Of a stretch of DNA of 64,000 nt, positions 26,170 through 34,683 are shown one piece after another (the stretch's first letter is position 1; each line of letters starts with the position of its first letter). The stretch spans positions 186,001-250,000 of the forward strand of contig NZ_BBRJ01000002.1 in assembly GCF_002090095.1 (NCBI RefSeq), given 5' to 3'. The stretch comes from Demequina sp. NBRC 110053 (GTDB lineage: Bacteria; Actinomycetota; Actinomycetes; Actinomycetales; Demequinaceae). Below the pieces are notes generated by a model. That model ran no database searches. It saw only the letters and a list, made by a program, of their open reading frames with translations, and was not told the DNA's origin. The translations under genes and the position numbers were made by a program.

Positions 26170-26202
26170 TTTTTCACACCGGTAACAGGGAGTTCACGGG
26201 AC
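26170..26202. promoter_or_regulatory. Possible PHO-box-like direct repeats upstream of phnD
   Basis: Within an unusually A/T-rich patch, 11-bp units can be laid end to end: 26192-26202 starts GTTCACG, 26181-26191 starts GGTAACA, and 26170-26180 contains TTCAC. Only the first matches the actinobacterial PhoP unit (GTTCACC) well. It suggests phosphate-starvation control of phnDCEE, with weak support. Confidence 0.25.
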
Positions 26203-26237
26203 CGTGGCCGTACCGTGACCGGATCGGTACGACGGCA

Positions 26238-28154
26238 TCATGCCTCGCGCAGCGCACGCCTCGCGGTCTCGAGCCTGATGATCTCGGCGAAGGCCTGCTG
26301 GCCCTCGTCCGACTGCGCGCCCGCGCGCTGCATTCTCCCTCGCACATCGGCGATCCGCCGGGTCAGGCTGAGGTCGTGCACGCGCGCGAGCACGGTGCCT
26401 GCCCAGTGCCCCATGGTCTCCGGCTTGTCATGCGGGAGCGGCGACACCGCGAGCTCGGAGACGATGCCGGCAAGGGTCTCGCCCGCCTGCTCGGCCACGT
26501 CGTTCGCCCAATCGGCGCCAGCCTGCGCGGGGTCACCCGTGGCGAGGATCGCCTCCAGCACAGCGCGGTACTGCGGGACGGAGTACGACGCCGGCGTCAG
26601 CTCGGGCAGGACCACGCGGCCGAGCGGATCGGCGGCCGCCTCTCGCGGGGCCTGCAGCAGCACGCCGAGCGACAGCGCCTCCGCGCGCACGACAGGGTCG
26701 CGCGGGTTGGGACGCCCGGGCGCGTCGGGCCCCTGGATCGGCACGGCTCCCGTGACGGGTGGCGACTCGCGCCCCGGCCCTGCGCTGCCGCCGCCGCTGC
26801 CGCGCGAGCGCGCGGCTGCCGTGACGGCGCGGGACACGGAATCGACCTCCATGCCCAGCCACCCGGCGAGACGCCGCGCGTACTCCGGCTGCAGGGCGCG
26901 ATCCTTGATGCCGGCGACGGCCGGGGCGGCGGCACGCAGCGCCGCCACCCGTCCCTCGGCGGTCTCGAGGTCGTGCGACCCGAGCGCGGTCTTGATCACG
27001 AACTCGAACAGCGGCACCCGGCGTCGCATCAGCGCCGCGACGGCCTCGTCTCCCCCGCTGACGCGCAGGTCGCACGGATCCTTGCCGTCAGGATCCACGG
27101 CGACGAAGGTCTGGGCGAGAAACTGCTGATCCAGCTGGAACGACTTGAGCGCGGCGTTCTGCCCCGCCTCGTCGCCGTCGAAGGTGAAGATCACCTTCGC
27201 GCCCGTCTCGCCCACCTTCGTCTGCGGCCCGCCCGTGTCGCCCATCAGCCGGCGCACGACCTTGACGTGGTCCGCGCCGAACGCCGTGCCGCACGTCGCG
27301 ACGGCGTTCGTCACCCCCGCGAGATGGCAAGCCATCACGTCGGTGTAGCCCTCGACCACCACCGTGGCGCGGTCGGAGCGGATCGCGCCCTTCGCAAGGT
27401 CGAGACCGTAGAGGACCTGCGCCTTCTTATACAGCGGAGTCTCTGGCGTGTTGAGGTATTTGGGGCCCTGATCGTCGTCGTGCAGGCGCCGCGCTCCGAA
27501 CCCGATGACCTCACCCGTCACATCCCTGATGGGCCACACGAGCCTGCCGCGGAACCGGTCGTAGACGCCCTTGGCTCCGTCCGATACCAGGCCGGACTGG
27601 CGCAGCTCGTCGATGGTGAACCCCTTGCCCTGCAGGTGCTCGGTGAGGTGCGACCAGCCCTGTGGTGCGTACCCCACGCCGAAGGTCTCCGCCGCGGCGC
27701 CGTCGAAGCCACGCTCGCGCAGGAAGTCCCTGCCGATGCGCGCCTCGGGAGCCCGCAGCTGCTCGGCGTAGTACGCGGCCGCTATTCGATGGGCTTCGAG
27801 CAGGCGCTTGCGCTGCCCTGCGCCGCCTTCGCGCCGCGGTCCCGCCCCGGCCTCGTAGCGCAGCGTGACGCCGGCGCGCTCGGCGAGGTACTCGACGGCC
27901 TCCGCGAAGGGCAGTCCGTCCATCCGCATGACGAACTCGATGACGTCGCCGCCCTCGCCGCAGCCAAAGCAGTGCCACCGCCCCGCAGCGGGTCGCACGT
28001 TGAACGACGGCGTGCGCTCATCGTGGAACGGGCACAGGCCCTTGAGCGTCCCCACCCCCGCGCTCTTCAGGGCGACGTGCTGGCCGATGATGTCCTCGAT
28101 CGGAGCGCGCTCGCGGACGGCCGCGATGTCGTCCCGATTGATGGTGCCTGCCAC
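26238..28154 (-). CDS. dnaG: DNA primase
   Basis: Makes RNA primers for DNA replication. The 638-residue protein has the CHC2 zinc finger near the N-terminus (GLCPFHDERTPSF ... WHCFGCGEGGDVIEF), the primase core (YDRFRGRLVWPIRDVTGEVIGFGAR), the TOPRIM domain (VVVEGYTDVMACHLAGV, FTFDGDEAGQNAALKSF) and a variable C-terminal DnaB-interacting region rich in Pro and Arg. Length is normal for actinobacteria. In many relatives dgt lies directly beside dnaG; here three small genes on the other strand separate them. Confidence 0.96.
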   Translation of the reverse strand: MAGTINRDDIAAVRERAPIEDIIGQHVALKSAGVGTLKGLCPFHDERTPSFNVRPAAGRWHCFGCGEGGDVIEFVMRMDGLPFAEAVEYLAERAGVTLRYEAGAGPRREGGAGQRKRLLEAHRIAAAYYAEQLRAPEARIGRDFLRERGFDGAAAETFGVGYAPQGWSHLTEHLQGKGFTIDELRQSGLVSDGAKGVYDRFRGRLVWPIRDVTGEVIGFGARRLHDDDQGPKYLNTPETPLYKKAQVLYGLDLAKGAIRSDRATVVVEGYTDVMACHLAGVTNAVATCGTAFGADHVKVVRRLMGDTGGPQTKVGETGAKVIFTFDGDEAGQNAALKSFQLDQQFLAQTFVAVDPDGKDPCDLRVSGGDEAVAALMRRRVPLFEFVIKTALGSHDLETAEGRVAALRAAAPAVAGIKDRALQPEYARRLAGWLGMEVDSVSRAVTAAARSRGSGGGSAGPGRESPPVTGAVPIQGPDAPGRPNPRDPVVRAEALSLGVLLQAPREAAADPLGRVVLPELTPASYSVPQYRAVLEAILATGDPAQAGADWANDVAEQAGETLAGIVSELAVSPLPHDKPETMGHWAGTVLARVHDLSLTRRIADVRGRMQRAGAQSDEGQQAFAEIIRLETARRALREA

Positions 28155-28291
28155 GTACGTACCCTACTCGCGCAGGTCACGCGTTCCCGCTCTCTCCCCA
28201 GCTGCCGCATCGGCTGGTCGCGAACACGTCCGAGCTCAGGCCTTCGGGTCGCTAGGCTGGAGTGCAGACCCCTCCACGAAAGGACCCCACA

Positions 28292-28744
28292 GTGAGAGTC
28301 GACGCCTTCCTCGCGGATTCCGCCGAGGTCGTCCAGGGCAAGATCTACGCGCTCGGCGCCGGATGGAACACCATCTACGTGCGCTCGTTCCCGGCCGCGC
28401 ACCGCCGCCTGGCCGTCGCATCCACGGTGCACGTGCCCTTCACCGCCACCAACGTCAGCCACCAGTTCGAGCTCAAGCTGCTGACCGAGGACGGCAAGGA
28501 GTACCCGATCGGCGTGCGTGCCGACGCCGAGGGCAAGCCCTCGCCCGTGCGCGCGATGGGCGGCGAGTTCACGCTCGGCCGCCCCCCGCAGCTGGTCGAC
28601 GGCGACGAGCAGGTCGCATGCTTCGCATTCACCATCGACGGCCTGCGCTTCGCGGAGGCCGGCATGTTCACGTGGGTCGTCTCGATCGACGGCGAAGAGG
28701 TCTCGCGCCTGCCGATGCGCGTCAAGCAGGCCCAGCAGCAGTAA
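28292..28744 (+). CDS. Conserved protein, DUF6941-like
   Basis: A 150-residue soluble protein. The N-terminus (VDAFLADSAEVVQGKIYALG, GWNTIYVRSFP) and the two-sheet pattern ending FAEAGMFTWVVSIDGEEVSRLP resemble actinobacterial proteins annotated DUF6941; I hold that family name only loosely. GTG 28292 has GAAAGGA at 7 bases. Function unknown. It is followed 5 bases later by a four-helix membrane protein, so the two are probably cotranscribed. Confidence 0.7.
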   Translation: MRVDAFLADSAEVVQGKIYALGAGWNTIYVRSFPAAHRRLAVASTVHVPFTATNVSHQFELKLLTEDGKEYPIGVRADAEGKPSPVRAMGGEFTLGRPPQLVDGDEQVACFAFTIDGLRFAEAGMFTWVVSIDGEEVSRLPMRVKQAQQQ

Positions 28745-28749
28745 CAACG

Positions 28750-29169
28750 GTGGCGCTGTATGCCGGGGTGATCTACCCCGCCACCGTGGGATGGTGCCTG
28801 GTCCTGCTCGTCGTCGCAATCGCGACGCTCGTGCGCGTGCGGCTGCACCCGATCCTCGAGTGGGTCGTCACCGGCATGTGGATCGTGACGGGCATTCAGG
28901 CGATCGCCGTCGTGATCGCGCTGCTGAGCGGCAACGACGCGGGGATCGTGCTGACTGTCGGCTACCTGCTCGCGACCGTCGCCGTCCTGCCCCTGCTGGG
29001 CATCGGGCGGCTCGGCGCACCCGACGCGGCCGCTGCCGACCCTGACCCCAACCGGCCGGTCCTCGCGCCCGACCAGATCGCGCGGGTCGATGCAGGCGCG
29101 GCAGCCATCGTCGCCGTCACGGCCGCCGTGCTCGCGTGGCGCATCGCGGTCCTCCTCGGTGCCGCATGA
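28750..29169 (+). CDS. Small four-helix membrane protein
   Basis: A 139-residue protein with four hydrophobic segments, about 4-26, 37-60, 64-88 and 115-137, linked by short loops; the third loop is Asp/Pro-rich (DAAAADPDPNRPVLAPDQIA). No family recognised. It starts at GTG 28750, five bases after the previous stop, and its stop overlaps the next ATG by 4 bp. The arrangement of two small membrane proteins next to dgt recurs in actinobacteria, as far as I recall, but no function is known to me. Confidence 0.7.
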   Translation: MALYAGVIYPATVGWCLVLLVVAIATLVRVRLHPILEWVVTGMWIVTGIQAIAVVIALLSGNDAGIVLTVGYLLATVAVLPLLGIGRLGAPDAAAADPDPNRPVLAPDQIARVDAGAAAIVAVTAAVLAWRIAVLLGAA

Positions 29170-29600
29170 GGCAGCAGCGAAGGATCGGCCCGAGCGCGAT
29201 TCACCCCATCGGGCGCATTCTGCTGATCGTCGCATATGCCGTGCTCGGCCTCGCCGCCACCGGACGCTCGGTGGTCCAGATCACGACCAAGCTCGATCAG
29301 GCGCCGCTTCCCTATCTCGTCTCAGGCGCATCGGCCCTGCTATACGTGGTGATCGCGCTCGCGCTGTGGCGCGGATGGCGCCGCGTGGCGATCGCGGGCA
29401 CGGTGATCGAGCTCGTAGGCGTCCTCGTCGTCGGCACGCTGGGCTACGTCGCCCCCGAGCTGTGGCCGGATGAGACCGTGTGGACCGGCTATGGCTCCGC
29501 CTACGGCTGGGTGCCTCTCGCGCTTCCGATCATCGCGCTCGTCGTGCTGCTGAGGCGCGGCGCCGCCAGCGCCGATGCGCATGCAGCTGAAGCGTCCTAG
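29166..29600 (+). CDS. Small four-helix membrane protein
   Basis: A 144-residue protein with hydrophobic segments at about 14-34, 48-68, 74-97 and 113-130. GTLGYVAPELWPDETVW between helices three and four is likely an extracellular loop. The N-terminus is basic (MRQQRRIGPSAIHP), giving an inside start. No enzyme motif is seen. It overlaps the previous gene by 4 bp and the convergent dgt by 4 bp. Confidence 0.72.
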   Translation: MRQQRRIGPSAIHPIGRILLIVAYAVLGLAATGRSVVQITTKLDQAPLPYLVSGASALLYVVIALALWRGWRRVAIAGTVIELVGVLVVGTLGYVAPELWPDETVWTGYGSAYGWVPLALPIIALVVLLRRGAASADAHAAEAS

Positions 29601-30874
29601 TCGGCCACGCGCGCGCTGGTGACGTAGCGGTGGTGCCAGTTGTACGCGGACGTGTCCGTGAGCGACGCGACCTGGTCGATGGCGACCCGGAGCCGGTCGG
29701 CGTCCGTCGAGGCTGAGGCGTAGTCGACCGCGAACTGCGGCTCCATCACGCTTGGGCCGCGCTCCGCGAGCGCTCCCACGAGCTCGCGCAGCACCTTGCG
29801 CTGCTTGCCGTAGGTGGGACTGGTCTCGCGCGGCGCCATGAGGAAGTGCACCGCGACACCCTTGAGGATCATGATCTCGTCGCGCGTCTCCTGCGGCACC
29901 ACGAGGCCCGCGTGGTGGCGAGTGAGCGGTCCGTCGCCGTGCTCGGCGCGCGTGGCGACGATGATGTTCTGGGCGAACCGCCCGATGATCTGGCTCGTCA
30001 TGTCCTTGAGCGCGGCCAATGACCGGCGTGTCCCGTCGAAGTCCTCGGCCCACCACTGGAACGCCTGCAGGCGCTCGAGCGCGCCGAGCAGCGCGTCCTC
30101 CTCGGTCGCTCCCCCGTACCACTGGCGCGCGTGGTCGATCACATCGCGGGCCTGCCCTGGATCGCGCAGCACCTTCAGGTTGACCGAGCGGTAGACGATC
30201 GAGTCCTCGAGGTCGTGCACGGAGTACGAGATGTCGTCAGCGACGTCCATGACCTGCGCCTCGAAGCTCTGCTCGGTGCCGGCGACGTCCTCGCGCACCC
30301 AGTCGAACACCGCGACGTCGTCGTCGTAGACGCCGAACTTGCGCGACGGCGAGCCGTCCGGTCGCAGCGGCGCCGCCGGCTCCCGCCACGGGTACTTGAT
30401 GGCCGCATCGAGGCTCGCGCGCGTGAGGTTGAGGCCGATCGACTCCCCCGTCTCCGGGTTCACGGACTTGGGCTCGAGGCGCGTGAGCAGGCGCAGGGTC
30501 TGCGCGTTGCCCTCGAAGCCGCCGATGTCCTTCGCCACCTGGTCGAGAGCACGCTCGCCGTTGTGCCCGAACGGAGGGTGGCCCAGGTCGTGCGCGAGGC
30601 AGGCCGCGTCCACGATGTCCGGCGAGCACCCCAACGCCTTGCCGAGCTCGCGGCCCACCTGCGCGACCTCGAGCGAGTGCGTGAGGCGCGTGCGCACGAA
30701 GTCGCCCGAGCCGAGCCCGAGCACCTGGGTCTTGGCGCCGAGCCTGCGCAGCGCGCTCGAGTGCACGATCCGCGCCCGGTCGCGCTCGAACGGCGTGCGC
30801 TGCGCGGCCTTGGGCGGCTCGGCGACAAAGCGCTCGGTGTCGTGCGGCTCGTAGCCTGGGGGCAGGGCGGTCAC
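29597..30874 (-). CDS. dgt: Deoxyguanosinetriphosphate triphosphohydrolase-like HD protein
   Basis: Hydrolyses dNTPs, mainly dGTP, to the nucleoside and triphosphate. The 425-residue protein has the HD-domain metal site: RTRLTHSLEVAQVGREL (first His), LAHDLGHPPFGHNGERAL (the HD pair and a further His) and DDISYSVHDLEDS (Asp). FERDRARIVHSSALRRLGAKTQVL is a family signature. The start is GTG 30874. It is the dgt-like (type 2) subfamily usual in actinobacteria. Confidence 0.92.
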   Translation of the reverse strand: MTALPPGYEPHDTERFVAEPPKAAQRTPFERDRARIVHSSALRRLGAKTQVLGLGSGDFVRTRLTHSLEVAQVGRELGKALGCSPDIVDAACLAHDLGHPPFGHNGERALDQVAKDIGGFEGNAQTLRLLTRLEPKSVNPETGESIGLNLTRASLDAAIKYPWREPAAPLRPDGSPSRKFGVYDDDVAVFDWVREDVAGTEQSFEAQVMDVADDISYSVHDLEDSIVYRSVNLKVLRDPGQARDVIDHARQWYGGATEEDALLGALERLQAFQWWAEDFDGTRRSLAALKDMTSQIIGRFAQNIIVATRAEHGDGPLTRHHAGLVVPQETRDEIMILKGVAVHFLMAPRETSPTYGKQRKVLRELVGALAERGPSVMEPQFAVDYASASTDADRLRVAIDQVASLTDTSAYNWHHRYVTSARVAD

Positions 30875-31206
30875 GCCTCGATGCTAGCCGCAACGCGGCA
30901 CGTACCTGGAGCGTCGGCGCGTCCTCATGCGTGGCGCGAGCGTGCTGTGCGCACTGCGTGGCGGCTGCAGCGGCGGATCGCCGAAGGACTCTGCCGCGAC
31001 GGTGCGTGCCCTCCTCACGGAGGTCTGTGCCGTGGATCCGTCGCGACGGCACACGGGGAGTGGCTGCAGGAACATGTCGGACTCATCGCCCTGCGACCCT
31101 CGGGACGCCGCAGTACGCGGATTCGCGCGGGACGCGGGCTCGCGGGCCCTCGGAAAGCTTGAGCGTGGGGGTGCCGCCTCCGTCCACGCGGCGTACCGTG
31201 TGGCCC
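30875..31206. other. Intergenic region between dgt and the RibD/DHFR-like gene (332 bp)
   Basis: No convincing gene. A 93-codon plus-strand frame from 30927 has many cysteines and an Arg/Ala/Gly composition typical of frame noise. Two divergent promoters must lie here. TACCGT at 31194-31199 could be the -10 of the reductase gene, with an ATG 8 bases on. Short imperfect hairpins occur at about 31000-31055. Confidence 0.5.
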
Positions 31207-31854
31207 ATGGGTCGCATTCGTGTGTTCATCGCCAGCTCGTTGGACGGCTTCATCGCCGGGCCTCACGACGACATCGCCTGGCTCGAGGCGCCGAGACCGG
31301 AGTGGGCGCCCATGGCAGGGGGTGCATGGGCATCCGCACCCTCGGACGCGCTCGATTTCGACGGGTTCATGGCGGACGTGGGCGCCATGCTCATGGGTCG
31401 CGGGACCTACGACGTGGTGCGCGCCATGGGCGGCAGCTGGCCCTACGGCGACACGCCGATCCTGGTGGCGACCGGCAGACCGCTGACGGATGCGCCGCCG
31501 ACGGTGACCGTCGCATCGGCGCCCATCGCCAACCTGATCGAGGAGGCTCGGACACTGGCGGAGGGCAAGGACGTCTACGTGGACGGCGGGAGCATCATCC
31601 GCCAGGCTCTCGACGCCGACCTGATCGACGAGATGACCGTGACCCTGCATCCCACCGTGCTGGGCGCTGGCCACGCGCTGTTCGCGGGTGCCGAGCATCG
31701 GCGCCACATCACGGTGACCGACGTCCGCCGCTACGGCGACGGCATGGTGCAGCTGACCCTCGTGCCCGCACGGGAGCCCCGCGACGCGAGGCCGGTGCCC
31801 GAGGACGGTGGCCCGGCCGAAGCGCCAGTTGAGCCGCCGAAGGGCCTCGCCTGA
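31207..31854 (+). CDS. Dihydrofolate reductase/RibD-like reductase
   Basis: A 215-residue protein of the RibD C-terminal / dihydrofolate-reductase-like family: IRVFIASSLDGFIAGPHDDIAWL at the N-terminus, AMLMGRGTYDVV, YVDGGSIIRQALDADLIDEM (NADPH-binding Gly-Gly region) and LHPTVLGAGHALFAG. A Pro/Glu-rich tail of about 30 residues follows the domain. These proteins are NADPH-dependent reductases of unknown substrate and are not the essential DHFR. ATG 31207 has no Shine-Dalgarno and may be leaderless. Confidence 0.88.
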   Translation: MGRIRVFIASSLDGFIAGPHDDIAWLEAPRPEWAPMAGGAWASAPSDALDFDGFMADVGAMLMGRGTYDVVRAMGGSWPYGDTPILVATGRPLTDAPPTVTVASAPIANLIEEARTLAEGKDVYVDGGSIIRQALDADLIDEMTVTLHPTVLGAGHALFAGAEHRRHITVTDVRRYGDGMVQLTLVPAREPRDARPVPEDGGPAEAPVEPPKGLA

Positions 31855-31950
31855 GCGCACAGCACTGGAGGGGCACGACGCGTGCACGAAGTGACCACGC
31901 TTCGCCCTTGCCGTCCCTGAGGGGCTTCGACGTGACCAACCTGCGTGGGA

Positions 31951-33126
31951 TCAGCCTCCGGAGACGCTGAGCTCCGCCTCGCGCAGGCGCTCCTCGAGAT
32001 CGGGCGTGATGTCCTGGGTGTCGAGCCAGCCCTCGGGGCATGCCGGGCGCTTGGGCGTGCCCTGGCGCCCGCGCGCTCCCTCGGCGGCCTCGCCCGGATA
32101 GGGGGTGTCGAGCGGGAGCGAGTCGAGCAGCTCGCGCAGCTGTGCGAGGGTCTCGACCAGTCCGAGCGCGCGGCGCAGGTCACCCCCGACCGGGTAGCCC
32201 TTCAGGTACCACGCCATGTGCTTGCGGATCTCGCGCATCGCCTTGTTCTCGTCGTCCCCGAAGAAGCGCACCATGAGCTCGCCGTGGCGGTAGATGGTGT
32301 CTGCGACCTGGCGGAGCCCGGGACGCACGCGCTCCGGGCGCCCTTCGAACGCCGCCTGCAGGTCGTGGAACAGCCAGGGCCTGCCCTGGCAGCCACGGCC
32401 CACGACCACGCCGTCGCATCCGGTCCGCTCGACCATCGCGAGCGCATCCTCCGCTGACCAGATGTCGCCGTTGCCCAGCACCGGCACGCTCGTGACGGTC
32501 TCCTTGAGGCGGGCGATGGCATCCCAGTCCGCGGTTCCCGAGTAGAAGTCGGCGGCGGTGCGGGCGTGGAGCGCGACCGCCGCGGCCCCCTCCGCCTCCG
32601 CGATGCGACCGGCGTCAAGGTAGGTGAGGTGGTCGTCGTCGATGCCCTTGCGCATCTTCACCGTGACCGGAATGTCGCGCGTCGCGGCCTCGCGCACGGC
32701 GGCTCGCACGATGTCGCGGAAGAGGTCCCTCTTCCACGGCAGCACCGCTCCTCCGCCCTTGCGCGTCACCTTGGGCACGGGGCACCCGAAGTTCATGTCG
32801 ATGTGATCGGCGCGATCCTCCTGGGCGAGCATGCGCACCGCCGCGCCGATGGTGGCGGGATCGACGCCATAGACCTGGACCGAGCGCGGCGTCTCGTCCG
32901 GATCGTGGTGGATGATCCGCAGGCTCTCCGGCGTTCGCTCGACCAGCGCGCGAGACGTCACCATCTCAGCTACGTACAGGCCACCTCCGTGCTCCCGGCA
33001 CAGCCGACGGAACGCCGCGTTGGTGATGCCGGCCATCGGCGCGAGCACCACGGGAGTCTCGACCTCCATGGCGCCGATGCGCAACGGAGGCAGGACACGG
33101 GTGGTCGCCGATGCGGTGGTGGTCAT
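31951..33126 (-). CDS. dus: tRNA-dihydrouridine synthase
   Basis: Reduces specific uridines in tRNA D-loops, using FMN and NADPH. The 391-residue protein is a DusB-type enzyme: VLAPMAGITNAAFRRLCREHG, MNFGCPVPKV (catalytic Cys), VTVKMRKGIDDDHLTYLD, GNGDIWSAEDA and GVVVGRGCQGRPWLF, followed by the helical RNA-binding domain. ATG 33126 gives the normal N-terminus; it is close to a GACAAT element that could be a -10. It may be transcribed alone, because a long structured gap separates it from the gene upstream. Confidence 0.94.
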   Translation of the reverse strand: MTTTASATTRVLPPLRIGAMEVETPVVLAPMAGITNAAFRRLCREHGGGLYVAEMVTSRALVERTPESLRIIHHDPDETPRSVQVYGVDPATIGAAVRMLAQEDRADHIDMNFGCPVPKVTRKGGGAVLPWKRDLFRDIVRAAVREAATRDIPVTVKMRKGIDDDHLTYLDAGRIAEAEGAAAVALHARTAADFYSGTADWDAIARLKETVTSVPVLGNGDIWSAEDALAMVERTGCDGVVVGRGCQGRPWLFHDLQAAFEGRPERVRPGLRQVADTIYRHGELMVRFFGDDENKAMREIRKHMAWYLKGYPVGGDLRRALGLVETLAQLRELLDSLPLDTPYPGEAAEGARGRQGTPKRPACPEGWLDTQDITPDLEERLREAELSVSGG

Positions 33127-33456
33127 GACTCCATTGTCGCCGATCGCGGCGCGACCATCGCACCCCAAGACGCCCGCCCGGGCGCTGAGGGGGACCCGGG
33201 CGGGCGCTCGTGCGGCGTGACGTCAGGCCTGCACCGTCACCTGTATCCCCCGACAAGGTCGGGGCGCACGTCTGTGGGCGAGCACGACGCCGGGGAGAGA
33301 GCCGTCCACCCCAGGAGCGCTCCTCGTCGTGCTGCGGCGCGACCGCTGCCGGCTGTGAGGACCCCCCTGTCTGGCTCGAGACAGCGACGCGCTCTCGCAG
33401 GATATCGGTTTGTCCCCCGCGGCGGCTAGTACCTGCGCTGACCCAGTTCGGGCTCG
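33127..33456. other. 330-bp intergenic region rich in stable stems
   Basis: No gene is convincing here. Four structures stand out: a 12-bp perfect stem (33171-33182 with 33195-33206), a 7-bp stem with a 3-nt loop (33248-33254 with 33258-33264), a 9-bp stem (33281-33289 with 33325-33333) and inside it a 10-bp palindrome GGAGCGCTCC at 33314-33323. The terminator of the YibE/F gene must be here, but the density suggests a structured leader of dus or a small RNA. Confidence 0.5.
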
Positions 33457-34626
33457 CTAGTCCTCGGCGTCCACCGCGGGCTCCGGCACCACGTCCTCCT
33501 CGGCGAGGGCGTGCCGTCCGACCACCAGCGCCCCGATGCCGGTGGTGAGCGGAACCGCGAGCACCAGGCCGATCGAGGACACGAGGGTGCGGACGACCTC
33601 CTCGGCGATCTCCGCGCCCGTGAGGGTCACGCCCAGCGACGAGTTGTAGAGGCTGATCAGCATGATGGTGGGCAGCGCGGCGCCCACGTACGCGAAGGCG
33701 ATGGTGTACACGGTGGACGCGATGTGATCGCGACCGATGCGCATGCCTCGCTGGAAGAGGTTCCACCTGCTGATCTCGGGACGCGCAGCCCTCAGCTCCC
33801 AGATGGCCGAGGCCTGCGTCACCGTGACGTCGTTGAGCACGCCCAGACCGGCGATGATGATGCCGCACAGCACGAGGCCCTGGAGATCCACGGATCGGCC
33901 TGACAGCTCCAGATGGCTGCCCTCCTCCGACCATAGCCCCGTGAGACGGGAGGCGTCGACGGCCCACCATGCGAGCAGCGCGGTGATCGTCAGCCCCGCG
34001 AGGGTGCCCAGGTAAGCGGTCGTGGTGCGGGCGTTGAACCCGTGAGCGAGGTAGAGCAGCACCGCGAGCGCGCCCGACCCGGTCACCAGTCCGGTGATGA
34101 GCGGGTCCGCGCCCCCGAACAGGGCGGGAACCGTGAAGAACACGATGATCCCGAACGCCGCCACCAGGCCCAGGAGCGCCCCTATCCCTCGCCACCATGC
34201 GATCGCGATCACCAGCACCACATAGACGATGAGAAGCAGCAGCAGGGGTCCGTCGCGCTCGAAGTCGCCGAAGATGAGCTCGCCGGTCTCGAGCTGCAGC
34301 GCCCGGACATGATCGCCCACCTCGTACGCCGACGTGCCCAGGGCGGGCGGCGGCAGCTCCTGCGGTCCGGCGTCCTCGTCGCCGTCGACGACGACCTGGG
34401 CCGACTCCGACGTCGGGTCGACGTCGACGACCTCGACGGAGACCCAGGTAGCTCCCTCGTAGGTGGTGGGGACGGAGCGCATGAACGACCAGTCCGTGGG
34501 CCACACGGCCATCGCTCCGAGGACGGTGAGGAACAGGACGGCGCCCACGATCGAGGACAGCACGATCGTGGTGCGCTCGGAGGCGCGCGGCGCGCGCTCG
34601 AGTCCGTGCGAGTGGCCAGCGCCCAT
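33457..34626 (-). CDS. YibE/F-family multi-pass membrane protein
   Basis: A 389-residue membrane protein of the YibE/F family, with a His-containing N-terminus (MGAGHSHGLERAP), one membrane helix, an extracellular beta-rich segment (about 55-120) and seven or more helices. Family features include LLGLVAAFGIIVFFTVPALFGG, GVLNDVTVTQASAIWELR and HIASTVYTIAFAYVGAALP. Function is unknown, though transport has been proposed for relatives. The gene lies 57 bases downstream of glyS and is probably cotranscribed with it. Confidence 0.88.
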   Translation of the reverse strand: MGAGHSHGLERAPRASERTTIVLSSIVGAVLFLTVLGAMAVWPTDWSFMRSVPTTYEGATWVSVEVVDVDPTSESAQVVVDGDEDAGPQELPPPALGTSAYEVGDHVRALQLETGELIFGDFERDGPLLLLLIVYVVLVIAIAWWRGIGALLGLVAAFGIIVFFTVPALFGGADPLITGLVTGSGALAVLLYLAHGFNARTTTAYLGTLAGLTITALLAWWAVDASRLTGLWSEEGSHLELSGRSVDLQGLVLCGIIIAGLGVLNDVTVTQASAIWELRAARPEISRWNLFQRGMRIGRDHIASTVYTIAFAYVGAALPTIMLISLYNSSLGVTLTGAEIAEEVVRTLVSSIGLVLAVPLTTGIGALVVGRHALAEEDVVPEPAVDAED

Positions 34627-34683
34627 CAGAGCGCGCCCGTCACCGCGAACCTGGCCGGCGCATCGGCTCCCATGCCGTCGCCG

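Noticed and set aside
30927-31832. 301-codon plus-strand frame over the dgt/RibD gap
   Set aside because: It is a different frame of the RibD-like gene extended upstream; the protein is Arg/Gly/Ala-rich without domain features.
33127-33456. RNase P RNA, tmRNA, SRP RNA or 6S RNA
   Set aside because: None of the conserved strings I know for these RNAs was found on either strand.
33210-33548. 112-codon plus-strand open frame in the gap before dus
   Set aside because: It runs into the antisense of the YibE/F gene, has an Arg/Pro/Ser composition typical of high-GC frame noise, and no ribosome site.
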